Positions 25,032 through 33,922 of a DNA stretch of 64,000 bases are shown in pieces (positions within the stretch are counted from its first letter, which is position 1; every line of letters starts with the position of its first letter). Origin of the DNA: AP-15 sp963790875 (lineage in GTDB: Bacteria > Pseudomonadota > Alphaproteobacteria > ATCC43930 > CGMCC-115725); the NCBI GenBank assembly GCA_963790875.1, contig CAWBQT010000003.1, positions 620,001-684,000 of the forward strand, written 5' to 3'. The notes beneath the pieces are model-generated. The model was given only the letters and a program-made list of their open reading frames with translations, was not told where the DNA came from and did not search any database. A program made the translations under genes and the position numbers.

Positions 25032-25072
25032 CCAAGACCATTCATCACCGCAATGATCCACTCCGGGTAGCC

Positions 25073-25104
25073 GACGGGCGCGGTGTTCGCGCCCGTCTTT
25101 TTTT
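25073..25104 (+). terminator. Rho-independent terminator of the carboxylesterase
   Basis: A perfect 10-bp stem GACGGGCGCG/CGCGCCCGTC around the loop GTGTT is followed by seven T. It sits 42 bp after the carboxylesterase stop codon and is the clearest intrinsic terminator in the window. Confidence 0.92.
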
Positions 25105-25297
25105 GACCTAAACGGATCAGCGTCGGCGGCGCGCTTTCCCGGCTCGCGCTGACGACTTTGTCGACGCGGCCCGAACCATGCGAGAGCGAGGCTCCTTCGC
25201 GCGGATGCGGGATGTGATCGGCATCGCGCGCCTGGGAGAGATGCTCAGGGGTTAGCAGGATCGGACTAGAAGGAAACCGGGAACAATCCGTCGTATA

Positions 25298-25456
25298 TCC
25301 GTTACGTAACGGAATATAGGTGCGGCGCTGGCAATCAGGCCGAAGCCGCGGGAGGCCCGTGGCGTGGTGCCCGTGTCTTTGACGAATGGCAACCAGCTCG
25401 ACCGCGCGAGACCGGGGATAACTGCTTTTCGGGTTCATTCCGTTCGGATAACGGAA
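25298..25456. promoter_or_regulatory. Two related dyads with CCGTT/AACGG arms
   Basis: TCCGTTACGTAACGGA at 25298-25313 is a perfect 16-bp palindrome, and TTCCGTT-CGGAT-AACGGAA at 25438-25456 is a related dyad with the same half-site. The first lies in a 330-bp gene-free stretch between the terminator and the sulfatase remnant; the second abuts the point where the sulfatase sequence begins. They could be operators of a lost regulator or the ends of a rearranged mobile element. Confidence 0.4.
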
Positions 25457-25461
25457 CGGCG

Positions 25462-26812
25462 GACAGCCAGGTCGGTAAGCCGGGCTATGAAGGGTACCTG
25501 AACGGCCGTGCGGCGACGCTCGCAGCCCTGTTGCGCAACGCCGGCTACCACACCTACATGGCCGGCAAGTGGCACCTCGGAAAGACGCCCGGATCGATTC
25601 CCGCCGCGTAGGGGTTTGAGCAGTCTGTCGGCGTTCTGAAGGGCGGTGCCGACAATTGGGAGAAGAAGTCCTACACTCCCGGCTACAAGGCGGTGCATTT
25701 TTTCGATGGCCGGAGCGAGCTTGCGCTTCCCAAGGATTTCTATTCCGGCAAGTTCTACGCGGACCGGATGATCGGCTACATCGATGCCGGTGCTGCCGAC
25801 GGCAAGCCCTTCTTCGGCTATCTTGCTTTCCAGGCCGTGCACCAGCCGCACCAAGCGCCGGCGGAGTTCACCGCGCGGTACATTTCGACCTATCACTCGG
25901 CCGGTCGGCGATTTCCTTGTTCCGTTACCAGCGTGAGGTCGAGCTGGGGCTGATGCCAGCCGGGTTGACCATGGCGCGCCCGCCCATCGTGCAAGATTGG
26001 AACGCGCTCTCGCCCGACGAGCAACGGATGAATGCCAAGCGGATGGCCGTCTATGCCGGAATGCTCGAATACATGGATATCAGCATCGGCCGGGTGCTCG
26101 ATCACCTTAAGGCCAGGGGCATGCTCGACAACACCGTCGTAGTTTTTATCAGCGACAACGGGGGTGAGGCCGCCAAACTGCGAGCGGTTTTTCCGACCTA
26201 TTACGCCAAGAATTTCGATCTCAGCTACGAGCACTTCGGGGAGAAGGGATCGTATTCGGAATACGGGCCGGGCTGGGCATCCACCTCGATGACACCATTC
26301 AGCAACTTCAAAGGATCGGCGGCAGAAGGCGGGGTACGGGCACCATTCATTATCCGCTATCCCGGTCAGTCACCGACGGCGGGCGTGCAGCGGCATTTGC
26401 CTATGTGCTCGACGTCGTGCCAACGCTGCTCGACTATGCCGGCGTGAAACCGCCGCCGAACCGGCATGCCCCGCTCGGCGGCCGAGACATCGCGCGATTG
26501 TTCGCCGGCAAATCGACGCTAATCCATCCGCCAACCGAGCCGATCGGGTACGAGGCGGGCGGCGGTGCGGCGCTCTACCTCGGCAACTATAAGCTGGTGC
26601 GCAACGTTCCGCCCTGCGGGAACAGGAAATGGCGCCTCTACGATCTTGCCGTGGATCCTACCGAGACCGACGACATGATCGGGGCGCAGCCGCAGCTGGC
26701 GCAGAAGATGCTCGCAGACTGTGCGGCCTATACGAAGAATAACGGTGTCGTCGAGGTGCCGCCCGACTACGATGTCATGAAACAAGGCCAGGCGAATGCG
26801 GCGAAGAAATAG
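25462..26812 (+). pseudogene. Arylsulfatase pseudogene
   Basis: Pieces of a sulfatase lie in three frames: GKPGYEGYLNGRAATLAALLR and AGYHTYMAGKWHLGK, then AKRMAVYAGMLEYMDISIGRVLDHL with VVVFISDNGGEA, then VVPTLLDYAGVKPP and the tail WRLYDLAVDPTETDDM. There is an in-frame TAG near 25610, a frameshift near 25895 and another near 26370. The N-terminal section with the formylglycine site (C-x-P/S-x-R) is missing, so no active sulfatase can be made. The end is intact to 26812. The MFS gene downstream on the other strand is unrelated. Confidence 0.85.
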
Positions 26813-26879
26813 GGCGCACGCTGACCCCTCTCAAACGTTCCGATCAAGGGGGTTTCAGCGAGAGGAGAGAGCGTGGAGA

Positions 26880-28118
26880 TCAGTCGCTTAAGGTCGGCTC
26901 CGGCTGTGCTGCCGTCCGCGCCGCGCGTCGGGTGATCAAGGCGACCGGGGCGCACAGCACGATCAAAACCGTGCCGAGAATGACAAAGCTCTGGCCTGCA
27001 CCCCAGTGGTCGGCGATGGTACCCATTGTCGGCGGGATTACGATTGCCGCAAGCCGGTTCATGGTCTGCCGCAGCCCGACCACAGAACCCTGACGATGAG
27101 GACCGACGGCTTTCGCCTGCACGGAGAACATCATCGGCTGGACGACCCCTTGCAGCCATCCGCGTGACGCCTGCGCCACGAACAGCAGGGCGAAAATGCC
27201 GCCGGTAAAAGGCGTCACGCAGATCAACAAGATCGATAACACGGTGCCGCTCAGCATCGTGCGCTGCGGATCGCCGAGCCGCATCGCCCGTCCGGCGAAC
27301 AACGAGCCAAGCCCGCTTGTTATCTCGATGGCGGCAAACAGCGTGCCGATCGAGGTGCCGGTCAGGCCGACGCCTTTCAAATAAACAACGTAAAGCGAGC
27401 TTTGCACGCCATTGGTCGCGGTCCGCAGAAAGATGATCGCCATCGTGGTCGCGACCGCCGGGATCGCCATCAGCGCAAAGCAGCGCACATAGTCCGACAA
27501 TCGGGGGAGCACGTCGCGAAGGCGGAACCGCGCGCGCCGGCGTGGGTCGCGACCCTCGCCGGCGGCAATCTGTGCCTCGGGGGCGCGCAGCAATGCCAGC
27601 GTTAACGCTACGCCCCAGGCAAAGCCGAGCGCGTAGGCGGGCCAGGCGCCGCCAAAATCCCAGGCCACGCCGGCAATCATCGGCGCTACGGTCGTCCCGA
27701 TGCGCGCAAAGAAGCTGAACCGGCCAAGATATTCGGCCTCTCCTTCGGCCAACTGGGCAACCAAGGTCTGCGAACCCGACCAGGCAAATTGCAGCGCGCC
27801 GCCATTGACGATCTGCAGCAGCAGCAATGGCCAGAACCACGGCAACAGCGGGAAGACTGGCGCCAAGGCCATCGCCGTCCAGACGAAGAACAACGTCACC
27901 CGGCGGGTGCCGAACCGGTCCATCAGCACGCCGACATGGATCGACAGGAACACGGCCAGCAATGAGCGTGCGCCGACGAGCATTCCGATCTCGCCGGCAC
28001 TCATGCCGAGCGATAAGCCGTAGAGTGGAATCAGGAAGTTATAGAACTCGGTGTAGCCCTGGGCGAACGGCCCGGCGATGTAGAGCGGGGCCGGCGGTCG
28101 CAATCGGAAACCAAGCAT
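26880..28118 (-). CDS. MFS transporter
   Basis: This about 412-aa major facilitator protein has about 12 hydrophobic segments, starting with FYNFLIPLYGLSLGMSAGEI. The loop 2-3 motif GVLMDRFGTRRVTLFF (near residue 60-75) is the family's signature. A second half starts after a basic central loop (GRDPRRRARFRLRD). I start at the ATG at 28118; the longer frame from 28325 adds about 70 hydrophilic residues with no membrane part and is not supported, although no strong Shine-Dalgarno sequence is seen. The substrate is unknown. It is divergent from the CMD-family gene at 28351. Confidence 0.9.
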   Translation of the reverse strand: MLGFRLRPPAPLYIAGPFAQGYTEFYNFLIPLYGLSLGMSAGEIGMLVGARSLLAVFLSIHVGVLMDRFGTRRVTLFFVWTAMALAPVFPLLPWFWPLLLLQIVNGGALQFAWSGSQTLVAQLAEGEAEYLGRFSFFARIGTTVAPMIAGVAWDFGGAWPAYALGFAWGVALTLALLRAPEAQIAAGEGRDPRRRARFRLRDVLPRLSDYVRCFALMAIPAVATTMAIIFLRTATNGVQSSLYVVYLKGVGLTGTSIGTLFAAIEITSGLGSLFAGRAMRLGDPQRTMLSGTVLSILLICVTPFTGGIFALLFVAQASRGWLQGVVQPMMFSVQAKAVGPHRQGSVVGLRQTMNRLAAIVIPPTMGTIADHWGAGQSFVILGTVLIVLCAPVALITRRAARTAAQPEPTLSD

Positions 28119-28350
28119 GGGAGAGAGATTAACGCGCCCGAGGTTCGGCTGAAACCGGACAACAGCTCTGCGGGGGAGTCGAGATTGCCAGTCTCGTTTC
28201 GACCGGCATGTGCGCTGGATTGCGCCGGGTTTTCGCGAGCGTGCCAACGCGACGAGATCGAGATCTCTCGCCCGACGTTCCCGTGTCGACAGGGCGGACG
28301 GTGCCGTTGCAGGATGCGCCGCCAATCGAAGTCAAGGAAGGAAACCCGAA

Positions 28351-28908
28351 ATGCCAGATACGCCTATCTTTGGCCGTTACGCCGAAATTCCCTACGACCA
28401 GATGACACCGGAACAGCAGGAGGGTTACCGCTCGCTCGTCGAGGCTCGCGGCGCGCTCGGCGGCCCAAACAAGATTTGGGTGCACAATCCCAAGCTGGCG
28501 AAGGTCATGGGGCCTTTGGGCGCTTATTTCCGCACCGGCTATTCGCTGAGCGAGCGCGAGCGCGAGATCGCCGTGATCATCATCAACAGCAAGTGGCATT
28601 CGATCTACCCGACCAACGCGCATGAGCGTGCGGGCAAGGCCGCCGGACTGCCGGCCGACAAGGTCGAGGCACTCTTGTCCGGTCTACCGACCTCGTTCTC
28701 CGATACGCGCGAGCAGGTCGTCTACGAGATGGCGACGTGCCTCGCGAATTCGCGCTGGGTCCCCAAGGGGCTTTACGACCGCGCGGTCACCGCGCTCGGG
28801 CATCTCGGGATCACCGACGTCATTTGCCTGATGGGCTTCTATAGCAGCGTCTCGATGACCCTCGCTTTTTACGACGTGCCCGCCGGGGCAACGGGCATGA
28901 CGCGCTGA
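28351..28908 (+). CDS. Carboxymuconolactone decarboxylase (CMD) family protein
   Basis: This 185-aa helical protein has the CMD/AhpD fold: RTGYSLSEREREIAVIIINSKWHSIYPTNAHERAGKAAGL. The AhpD-type CxxC redox pair is absent, so a peroxiredoxin role is unlikely; 4-carboxymuconolactone decarboxylase-like or similar lyase activity is possible. AAGGAAGG precedes the ATG at 28351; the upstream frame is not used because of this site and of family length. It is divergent from the MFS gene, with about 230 bp between them. Confidence 0.88.
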   Translation: MPDTPIFGRYAEIPYDQMTPEQQEGYRSLVEARGALGGPNKIWVHNPKLAKVMGPLGAYFRTGYSLSEREREIAVIIINSKWHSIYPTNAHERAGKAAGLPADKVEALLSGLPTSFSDTREQVVYEMATCLANSRWVPKGLYDRAVTALGHLGITDVICLMGFYSSVSMTLAFYDVPAGATGMTR

Positions 28909-29001
28909 GCAACTTGGCTCAAAGGGGGTCGAGGCAACCGGTGCCAACTTGAGCGCCCCGCCATCAACCCCCTTGCCACAGCCAAACTGCTGATCGGTCG
29001 A

Positions 29002-29325
29002 TCATCTGTGCGGCCCGTAGAACACGATCCAGACCGAGAAATCCTCAGAGAATTGGTCGTAGCCGTGCGGTGTATGCGCCGCCGCGAACATCATGTCGCC
29101 CGGTCCGATCATGGTTTCGCCGCCGTCCCAGCGATAGCGCGCGGTGCCCGACGCGACGATATAGAATTCGTCGCGCTCATGCGGCACCTGTGGGCCGGAG
29201 GTCGGCCGCGCCGCGAAGCGGATCCAGACGTGGTCGTCGCGAAACACCTCGGCGGCGCGGCTGCCATCGGGCGGCTGCAGCGCGCGAGCAGCGGCGGCCG
29301 AGACCGGTGCGGGCGTGCGATCCAT
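29002..29325 (-). CDS. Cupin-domain protein
   Basis: A 107-aa single-cupin protein: SGPQVPHERDEFYIVASGTARYRWDG carries the first metal-binding motif with one clear His and Glu, and GPGDMMFAAAHTPHGYDQF provides the second motif with His. It fits the small mononuclear cupins, which bind a metal to oxidise or bind a small molecule. A secreted protein gene with the same orientation lies 60 bp upstream. Function unknown. Confidence 0.85.
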   Translation of the reverse strand: MDRTPAPVSAAAARALQPPDGSRAAEVFRDDHVWIRFAARPTSGPQVPHERDEFYIVASGTARYRWDGGETMIGPGDMMFAAAHTPHGYDQFSEDFSVWIVFYGPHR

Positions 29326-29388
29326 GATTGTGCTCCGCTCGCCCCTAATTATTGTTCGTCCTTGGTACCCACCCGGGTCGCCATCGCG

Positions 29389-30000
29389 CTACATCGGTGG
29401 CTTGATGCCGTCCTTCTCGGCGTAGAGCCGGCTCGAGGTCAAGCTGCCATCGGGATGCTTCAGCGCAATGACGAAGACGGCGATACCCGGCTTCAGCAGG
29501 GTCACGTCGCCTGGGGCTGTGGCCAGCACCGGCACGTCGGGACCGATGCTGTATTCGGACTCCCCGCCCTTGAATGTGACGTGCAGCACCTCGCCCTCCG
29601 GGGCCTTGGTGACCGTGCCGACCGTGGCGTTGGTCATCACGCTATCCGGCGAGAGATCCCACGCGAATTGCCGGCCGCCATCGGGCGTCGCCTTGGGGAA
29701 GATGCGCGCTTCGATCGCGTGGATCTTACCGTCTTTGCCCTTAATCCCTGTCGAGGCCACGAAATCGCCGGGCTTGATGTCGGCCAGGCTTCTCTTGACC
29801 AACGTCTGGATTACGATATTCGGTGCGAGCGTTATGGTCGTCATCTGACCATCGCGCTGTTTGACCGACAGGGCCTGGCCGTCGAGCTTGTCGACCGTGC
29901 CGCGGATGCGGGACGGCGTGCCGGCCGGCGGGTTTTGTGCCAAGGCTGGAAGCGCAAGGATAGCAACGAAGACAGCCGCAAAGATCGAGATCGAACGCAT
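29389..30000 (-). CDS. Exported protein of unknown function (DUF5666-like)
   Basis: This 203-aa protein has a clear signal peptide (MRSISIFAAVFVAILALPALAQ) and a mature part rich in beta strands, with RIRGTVDKLDGQALSVKQRDG, then IKPGDFVASTGIKGKDGKIHAIEARIF. The repeated G-x-V/D-x-L..x-V pattern resembles OB-fold-like periplasmic proteins in the DUF5666 group. No catalytic residues can be named. A 60-bp gap separates it from the downstream cupin, and the dienelactone hydrolase upstream is divergent. Confidence 0.82.
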   Translation of the reverse strand: MRSISIFAAVFVAILALPALAQNPPAGTPSRIRGTVDKLDGQALSVKQRDGQMTTITLAPNIVIQTLVKRSLADIKPGDFVASTGIKGKDGKIHAIEARIFPKATPDGGRQFAWDLSPDSVMTNATVGTVTKAPEGEVLHVTFKGGESEYSIGPDVPVLATAPGDVTLLKPGIAVFVIALKHPDGSLTSSRLYAEKDGIKPPM

Positions 30001-30153
30001 GAAGGATGGCCTCCCCTGATGATCTATTGTTGACTACGACGGGTCAGAGGCGACCCGTATGTCACATTTCGGTGACCGCCGGTAGCGCCCCTTTTGCGGA
30101 GTTTCTCTGCATTCTCTATCCTGACGGCAGAGACCAAGCCAGGGAGGGATCAA

Positions 30154-31023
30154 ATGGACGTCATCGAAAGCGACTTGGAGGGGTTTGCGCCGCGCGCCCA
30201 ATGGACGCGGCGAGGATTTGTCATGACCTCGCTCGCCACCGGCTTTGCGCTGTCGGTGCAGCCGGTTTCGGCTCAGACGATCCATACCGACGCAACCGGG
30301 TTGGCAGCCGGCGAGGTCAAGGTTCCGGTCGCCGACGGGTCGATCCCGGCCTACCGGGCGATGCCCGACAAGGGCGGACCCTTCCCGATGGTGCTCGTCG
30401 TTCAGGAGATCTTTGGCGTGCACGAGCACATCAAGGACATCTGCCGCCGTCTCGCCAAGCTCGGTTATTACGCGATTGCACCCGAGCTCTATGCCCGCGA
30501 AGGCAATCCGGCAGAGATCAGCGACGTCAAAGAGCTGGTCGCCAAAATCGTTTCCAAGGTCCCGGATGCGCAGGTCATGTCGGATCTCGACGCGAGCGTC
30601 GCCTATGCCAAGTCGACCGGGAAGGCCGACACGGCAAGGCTCGCTGTCACGGGCTTTTGCTGGGGTGGGCGGATTACCTGGCTCTATGCCGCGCATAATC
30701 CTGAATTGAAAGCGGCAGTAGCGTGGTACGGTTCCGACCGTCCCGTTACCGAGTTGCAGCCCAAAAATCCGGCTGACATCGCCGCCGATCTCAAGGCGCC
30801 GGTGCTCGCGCTCTACGGCGGTGCCGATCCCAGCAACAAGCCCGAGACGATCGACAAGCGGCAGGCGGCGTGCACATCCGCGGGCAAGACTTGCGAAAAG
30901 ATCGTCTACCCCGATGCGCCGCATGGCTTCAACGCCGACTATCGGCCGAGCTACCGCCCCGAAGCGGCCAAGGACGGTTGGGCCAAGATGCTGGCCTGGT
31001 TCAAGGAACACGGCGTCGGCTGA
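30154..31023 (+). CDS. Tat-exported dienelactone hydrolase family protein
   Basis: The 289-aa enzyme starts with a twin-arginine signal (WTRRGFVMTSLATGFALS ... SAQ), so it is probably exported folded. It has the dienelactone hydrolase set: Glu85 in VVQEIFGVHEH, Cys169 in GFCWGG, Asp225 in YGGADPS, and His257 in APHGFN. These enzymes hydrolyse cyclic esters such as dienelactone, cutting a ring ester in aromatic degradation. The start is the ATG at 30154, preceded by AGGGAGGG. It is divergent from the exported DUF5666-like gene; an IS element lies downstream. Confidence 0.93.
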   Translation: MDVIESDLEGFAPRAQWTRRGFVMTSLATGFALSVQPVSAQTIHTDATGLAAGEVKVPVADGSIPAYRAMPDKGGPFPMVLVVQEIFGVHEHIKDICRRLAKLGYYAIAPELYAREGNPAEISDVKELVAKIVSKVPDAQVMSDLDASVAYAKSTGKADTARLAVTGFCWGGRITWLYAAHNPELKAAVAWYGSDRPVTELQPKNPADIAADLKAPVLALYGGADPSNKPETIDKRQAACTSAGKTCEKIVYPDAPHGFNADYRPSYRPEAAKDGWAKMLAWFKEHGVG

Positions 31024-31760
31024 CGCGCGGCAGGCCGCTAGCTAACTTTCCGGCACAAATATCGGATCTTCGTGGGTGGCCTGCCGCATATGAGGGGAGC
31101 GGTCCTCCCGGTGACGGACGGCGGGTCGGCAGCCGAGACTCGCCGCCCGGCAGGCGAACGACGCATCGCGGCCCCGCGGCTCGCAAGGAGTTGGCCAGCC
31201 GCCCGTGCCATTGACAAATCAGGATCGTTCTGCTATCAAATTGCGATAATCGCGCTCAGGGTTTTCTTCGGCGTTTTCCGCCGCTCAATTCGGCGAGCGG
31301 CCGGACGGGGCCGGCAATTCCCCGGCTTTCCTTGTTCGGCCGATTTAATTCCATGTTCGGGCGGATTTATTTCTCTGTTGGGCTGCCAGGGAATTTCTTC
31401 GCAAATTATTGATAAGGATAGCATTATTGCCGCAATATCGAGCCTGAGCGCGATTTTTCCCGGCATATTCCCATTGACCAGGGAAGCTCGAAGGCTTCTG
31501 TGAAGTCCTGCGCGGCCGAACCTAAAGAGCGATCCGGCCGCGGGCAGGCCGGCGGGGTGGCAGTTGCGGCTCGCCGTCGGGCGGAGGGTCGCCCGGCTCG
31601 TCGGGTCGCTCGCCGCGGAAATCGGAAACAATTTGCCGGTTGGTGAAGAACGCCTCGATCAGTTGCGATCGACAAGCCGGCCGAGAGTAAGGAGCGCAGT
31701 TTCGGCGGGTTGGCTCCGACGGCGCCGATGCGTTCAGGGCGGAGATATTTCCCATTTCAG
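31024..31760. other. Gene-free stretch before the IS1634-family element
   Basis: Nothing recognisable is encoded here. A sigma-70-like pair TTGACA (31211-31216), 17 bp, TATCAA (31234-31239) reads to the right with no gene behind it. Between 31340 and 31480 the sequence is AT-richer and repeats the words GATTTAATTCC and GGAATTT, which return on the far side of the IS element (33680-33830). The element therefore seems to have entered a repetitive non-coding region. Confidence 0.4.
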
Positions 31761-31779
31761 CTGATTTAATTCCCAGTTA

Positions 31780-33681
31780 CTCTGACCCAACTTCCGCAGT
31801 TTCATTTTGAATAGCCATGATTATCAATGGTGTAGAGGCCATTTTTGGTTTTAGGCACCACATTTTTGGGCTCAGGGGGCGGCGGGCGGCATCTCCTGGA
31901 AGACGGGCGGCAGGGTGATGCCGACGGCGCGGCAGATTGGGTCGATGGTCGGTCCGGGAGCGGTGCGCAGCCGGGCCCGGCGACCATCCTGCTGGACATC
32001 GATTTCGCTGAGGTCGGCGAGATCGTCGATGATGCGCTGCCATTCGAGCCGGCTGCGGCGGGCCGCGAGACGGTCGATTAGTTCCTTGCGCAAGACCAGG
32101 GCGAGGAAGGTGCAGAAGACGTGGCCGCGGATGCCGGCGTCGGTTTTGTGGAAGATCGGGCGGGTGGCGAGCAGCGCCTTTGCGGTTTTGAGGGCGTCCT
32201 CGACGGCCAGCAGATTGCGGTAGCGCAACACGACCTGGAGCGCGGTGATTTTGGTGTTGGTGCGCAGCACGAAGAGACCGTCGAAGCGGGCATCGGCCTC
32301 GATCTTGGCGCGATCGATGACGAAGCCGTCGCCCTCGGGCGTCTTCAGGAAGCGACGGAAGCCCTTGTTGGCGACGAGCGCCTTGTCGCCTTGGGCGAGC
32401 TTGCGCTCGAGACCGGCGACCAGGTGAGTGCGCGCCGCGGCATCCTTTTTGGCCTCCTCCTCGTTGCGGCAGATGACATAGCGCCGCCCGGCGATCTTCG
32501 TCTCGCGGATCGCCAGTTCGGTCTCGCCCTTCTGGCGCGGGATGAGGAGCGGCACGGCGAGGCCATCATCCTCGATGACCTCGGTGCGCACCTCGCGGCT
32601 GGTGCGTTCGCGCACGCCGAGGATGTACTGGATCTTCTCGGCTTCGAGGGCGGCGATGGTGTCGGCGCTGATCATGCCGCGATCGGCGACGATGCAGGTC
32701 TGGGCAATACCGAAACGCTCGCGTAGTCGCCTGACCACCGGCAACAACAGCGTCACGTCGGCGGTATTGCCGGGCATCAGAAAGGAGGCGATCGGCCGGT
32801 CGGTGTCATCGAGCACGATACCGAGCACGACCTGCTTCAAATGCCCGCGGTAGTCCTTGGAATGGCCGTATTGGCCCAGGCTCTCGCCGCCCGCTCCCTC
32901 GAACCATAAACTGGTGGTGTCGAAAAACGCGATCGACACAGCGCCGAACAGCGGCTGGCGGTGGCGATAGAGCGCTTCCTCGACCGCTTCGGCGGTGCTG
33001 CGCCCCGCCGCGTCGACCTCGCCAAGCCAGGCCATCGCCTTGTAGGCGTGGTCGAGATCGAGCCCCTCGGTGCCCGGCACGCGTACCCGGCTCAGCCAGT
33101 CGCTGGCATGCCGGTCGGAGCCCGAGATCATCAGCCGATGCAGCACCGTGAGATAGACCGCGCGCTCGACATCAAAGGAAAAGCGCCGGTCGGCGACGAG
33201 GCTGTTGAGCACGTCGCGACATCCGGTTTCCGCCCACAGCCGGCCGAACACCAAGTCGGGTCCGACGCTCAGACGATGCAGTTCCGGCAATTCGCCACGA
33301 TAGAAGCTTGATAACACGATCGAGCGGCGCGAATGACGCGCCGCCGAGGCGATCAGCCCGTCGAGCAGCCCCGAGGCCTCGACCTCGTCGCGCCGGCCGA
33401 GCGCCTTGATGACGCGCTGCACGTGGCGACCGCCCTCGCGGGCGTTCTCGACAAGATAGAGGTATTCGTAGGCTCCGATCTTCTTGACGCGGACGAACAT
33501 GGCGCGGCACCCTGCTTACGGAAGCAGCACCACAATTCTCTGCGTCTTCACAAGCAAAATCGTGACCCGCTATTGCAATAAGCCGGGCCGTTTAGCACCA
33601 CAAACCGGCGCGCCCCGTCATTCCCCCAGCAATTCCGCGGATCTCAGCGGCCACTTTGCTCAAAACCGTGGAAGTTGGGTC
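31780..33681. mobile_element. IS1634-family insertion sequence
   Basis: The element holds one transposase. GACCCAACTTCC at 31784-31795 is inverted as GGAAGTTGGGTC at 33670-33681, and the similarity extends to about 20 bp with mismatches, which I take as terminal inverted repeats. The flanks are nearly identical direct repeats, CTGATTTAATTCCCAGTTA at 31761-31779 and the same with one mismatch at 33681-33699, consistent with a long target duplication. Members of IS1634 are known to produce long, variable duplications. Total length is about 1.9 kb. Confidence 0.75.
31872..33500 (-). CDS. IS1634-family transposase
   Basis: This 542-aa DDE transposase has the usual IS4-superfamily layout: FFDTTSLWFEGAGGESLGQYGHSKDYR around the first Asp (near residue 200), VADRGMISADTIAALE around the second, and a C-terminal YRNLLAVEDALKTAKALL and GHVFCTFLALVL part around the Glu. 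The first 60 residues have the typical MFVRVKKIGAYEYLYLVEN start. The gene is complete, so the element may be active. It is on the minus strand within the element at 31780-33681. Confidence 0.93.
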   Translation of the reverse strand: MFVRVKKIGAYEYLYLVENAREGGRHVQRVIKALGRRDEVEASGLLDGLIASAARHSRRSIVLSSFYRGELPELHRLSVGPDLVFGRLWAETGCRDVLNSLVADRRFSFDVERAVYLTVLHRLMISGSDRHASDWLSRVRVPGTEGLDLDHAYKAMAWLGEVDAAGRSTAEAVEEALYRHRQPLFGAVSIAFFDTTSLWFEGAGGESLGQYGHSKDYRGHLKQVVLGIVLDDTDRPIASFLMPGNTADVTLLLPVVRRLRERFGIAQTCIVADRGMISADTIAALEAEKIQYILGVRERTSREVRTEVIEDDGLAVPLLIPRQKGETELAIRETKIAGRRYVICRNEEEAKKDAAARTHLVAGLERKLAQGDKALVANKGFRRFLKTPEGDGFVIDRAKIEADARFDGLFVLRTNTKITALQVVLRYRNLLAVEDALKTAKALLATRPIFHKTDAGIRGHVFCTFLALVLRKELIDRLAARRSRLEWQRIIDDLADLSEIDVQQDGRRARLRTAPGPTIDPICRAVGITLPPVFQEMPPAAP

Positions 33682-33683
33682 TG

Positions 33684-33922
33684 ATTTAATTGCCAGTTAT
33701 GTCGAGTTTTTGTTCGCTCGCCGCTACGGGAATTTGCCCCATAAGCCATTGAATTTGCTTGCGTGCCGGCGGGGTGAATCGAAAAATTCCCAGTATTTTC
33801 CCATCGAACTGGGAAATCTTAACGGATTCTGCGGTCGCAAGTGACCGCCTGCCGCCACCGGACAAGGCGCGGTAGGACGCAGAACAGTTTCCCGTGAAGC
33901 ACATGGGTCTGCGTTGCAAGGT
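33684..33922. other. Non-coding flank of the IS element
   Basis: Words such as GATTTAATT, GGGAATTT and TTCCCAG recur here and match the left flank of the IS element. I see no gene. The next gene ends at 33923 on the minus strand. Confidence 0.35.

Noticed and set aside
26880..28325. Longer version of the MFS gene with 69 extra residues
   Set aside because: The extension is hydrophilic, Arg-rich, and lies in the shared upstream region of the divergent CMD-family gene.
31850..33605. The word GCACCACA near both ends of the IS1634-family element as terminal repeats
   Set aside because: The copies at 31853, 33525 and 33594 are in the same direction, so they are not inverted ends; GACCCAACTTCC/GGAAGTTGGGTC fits better.
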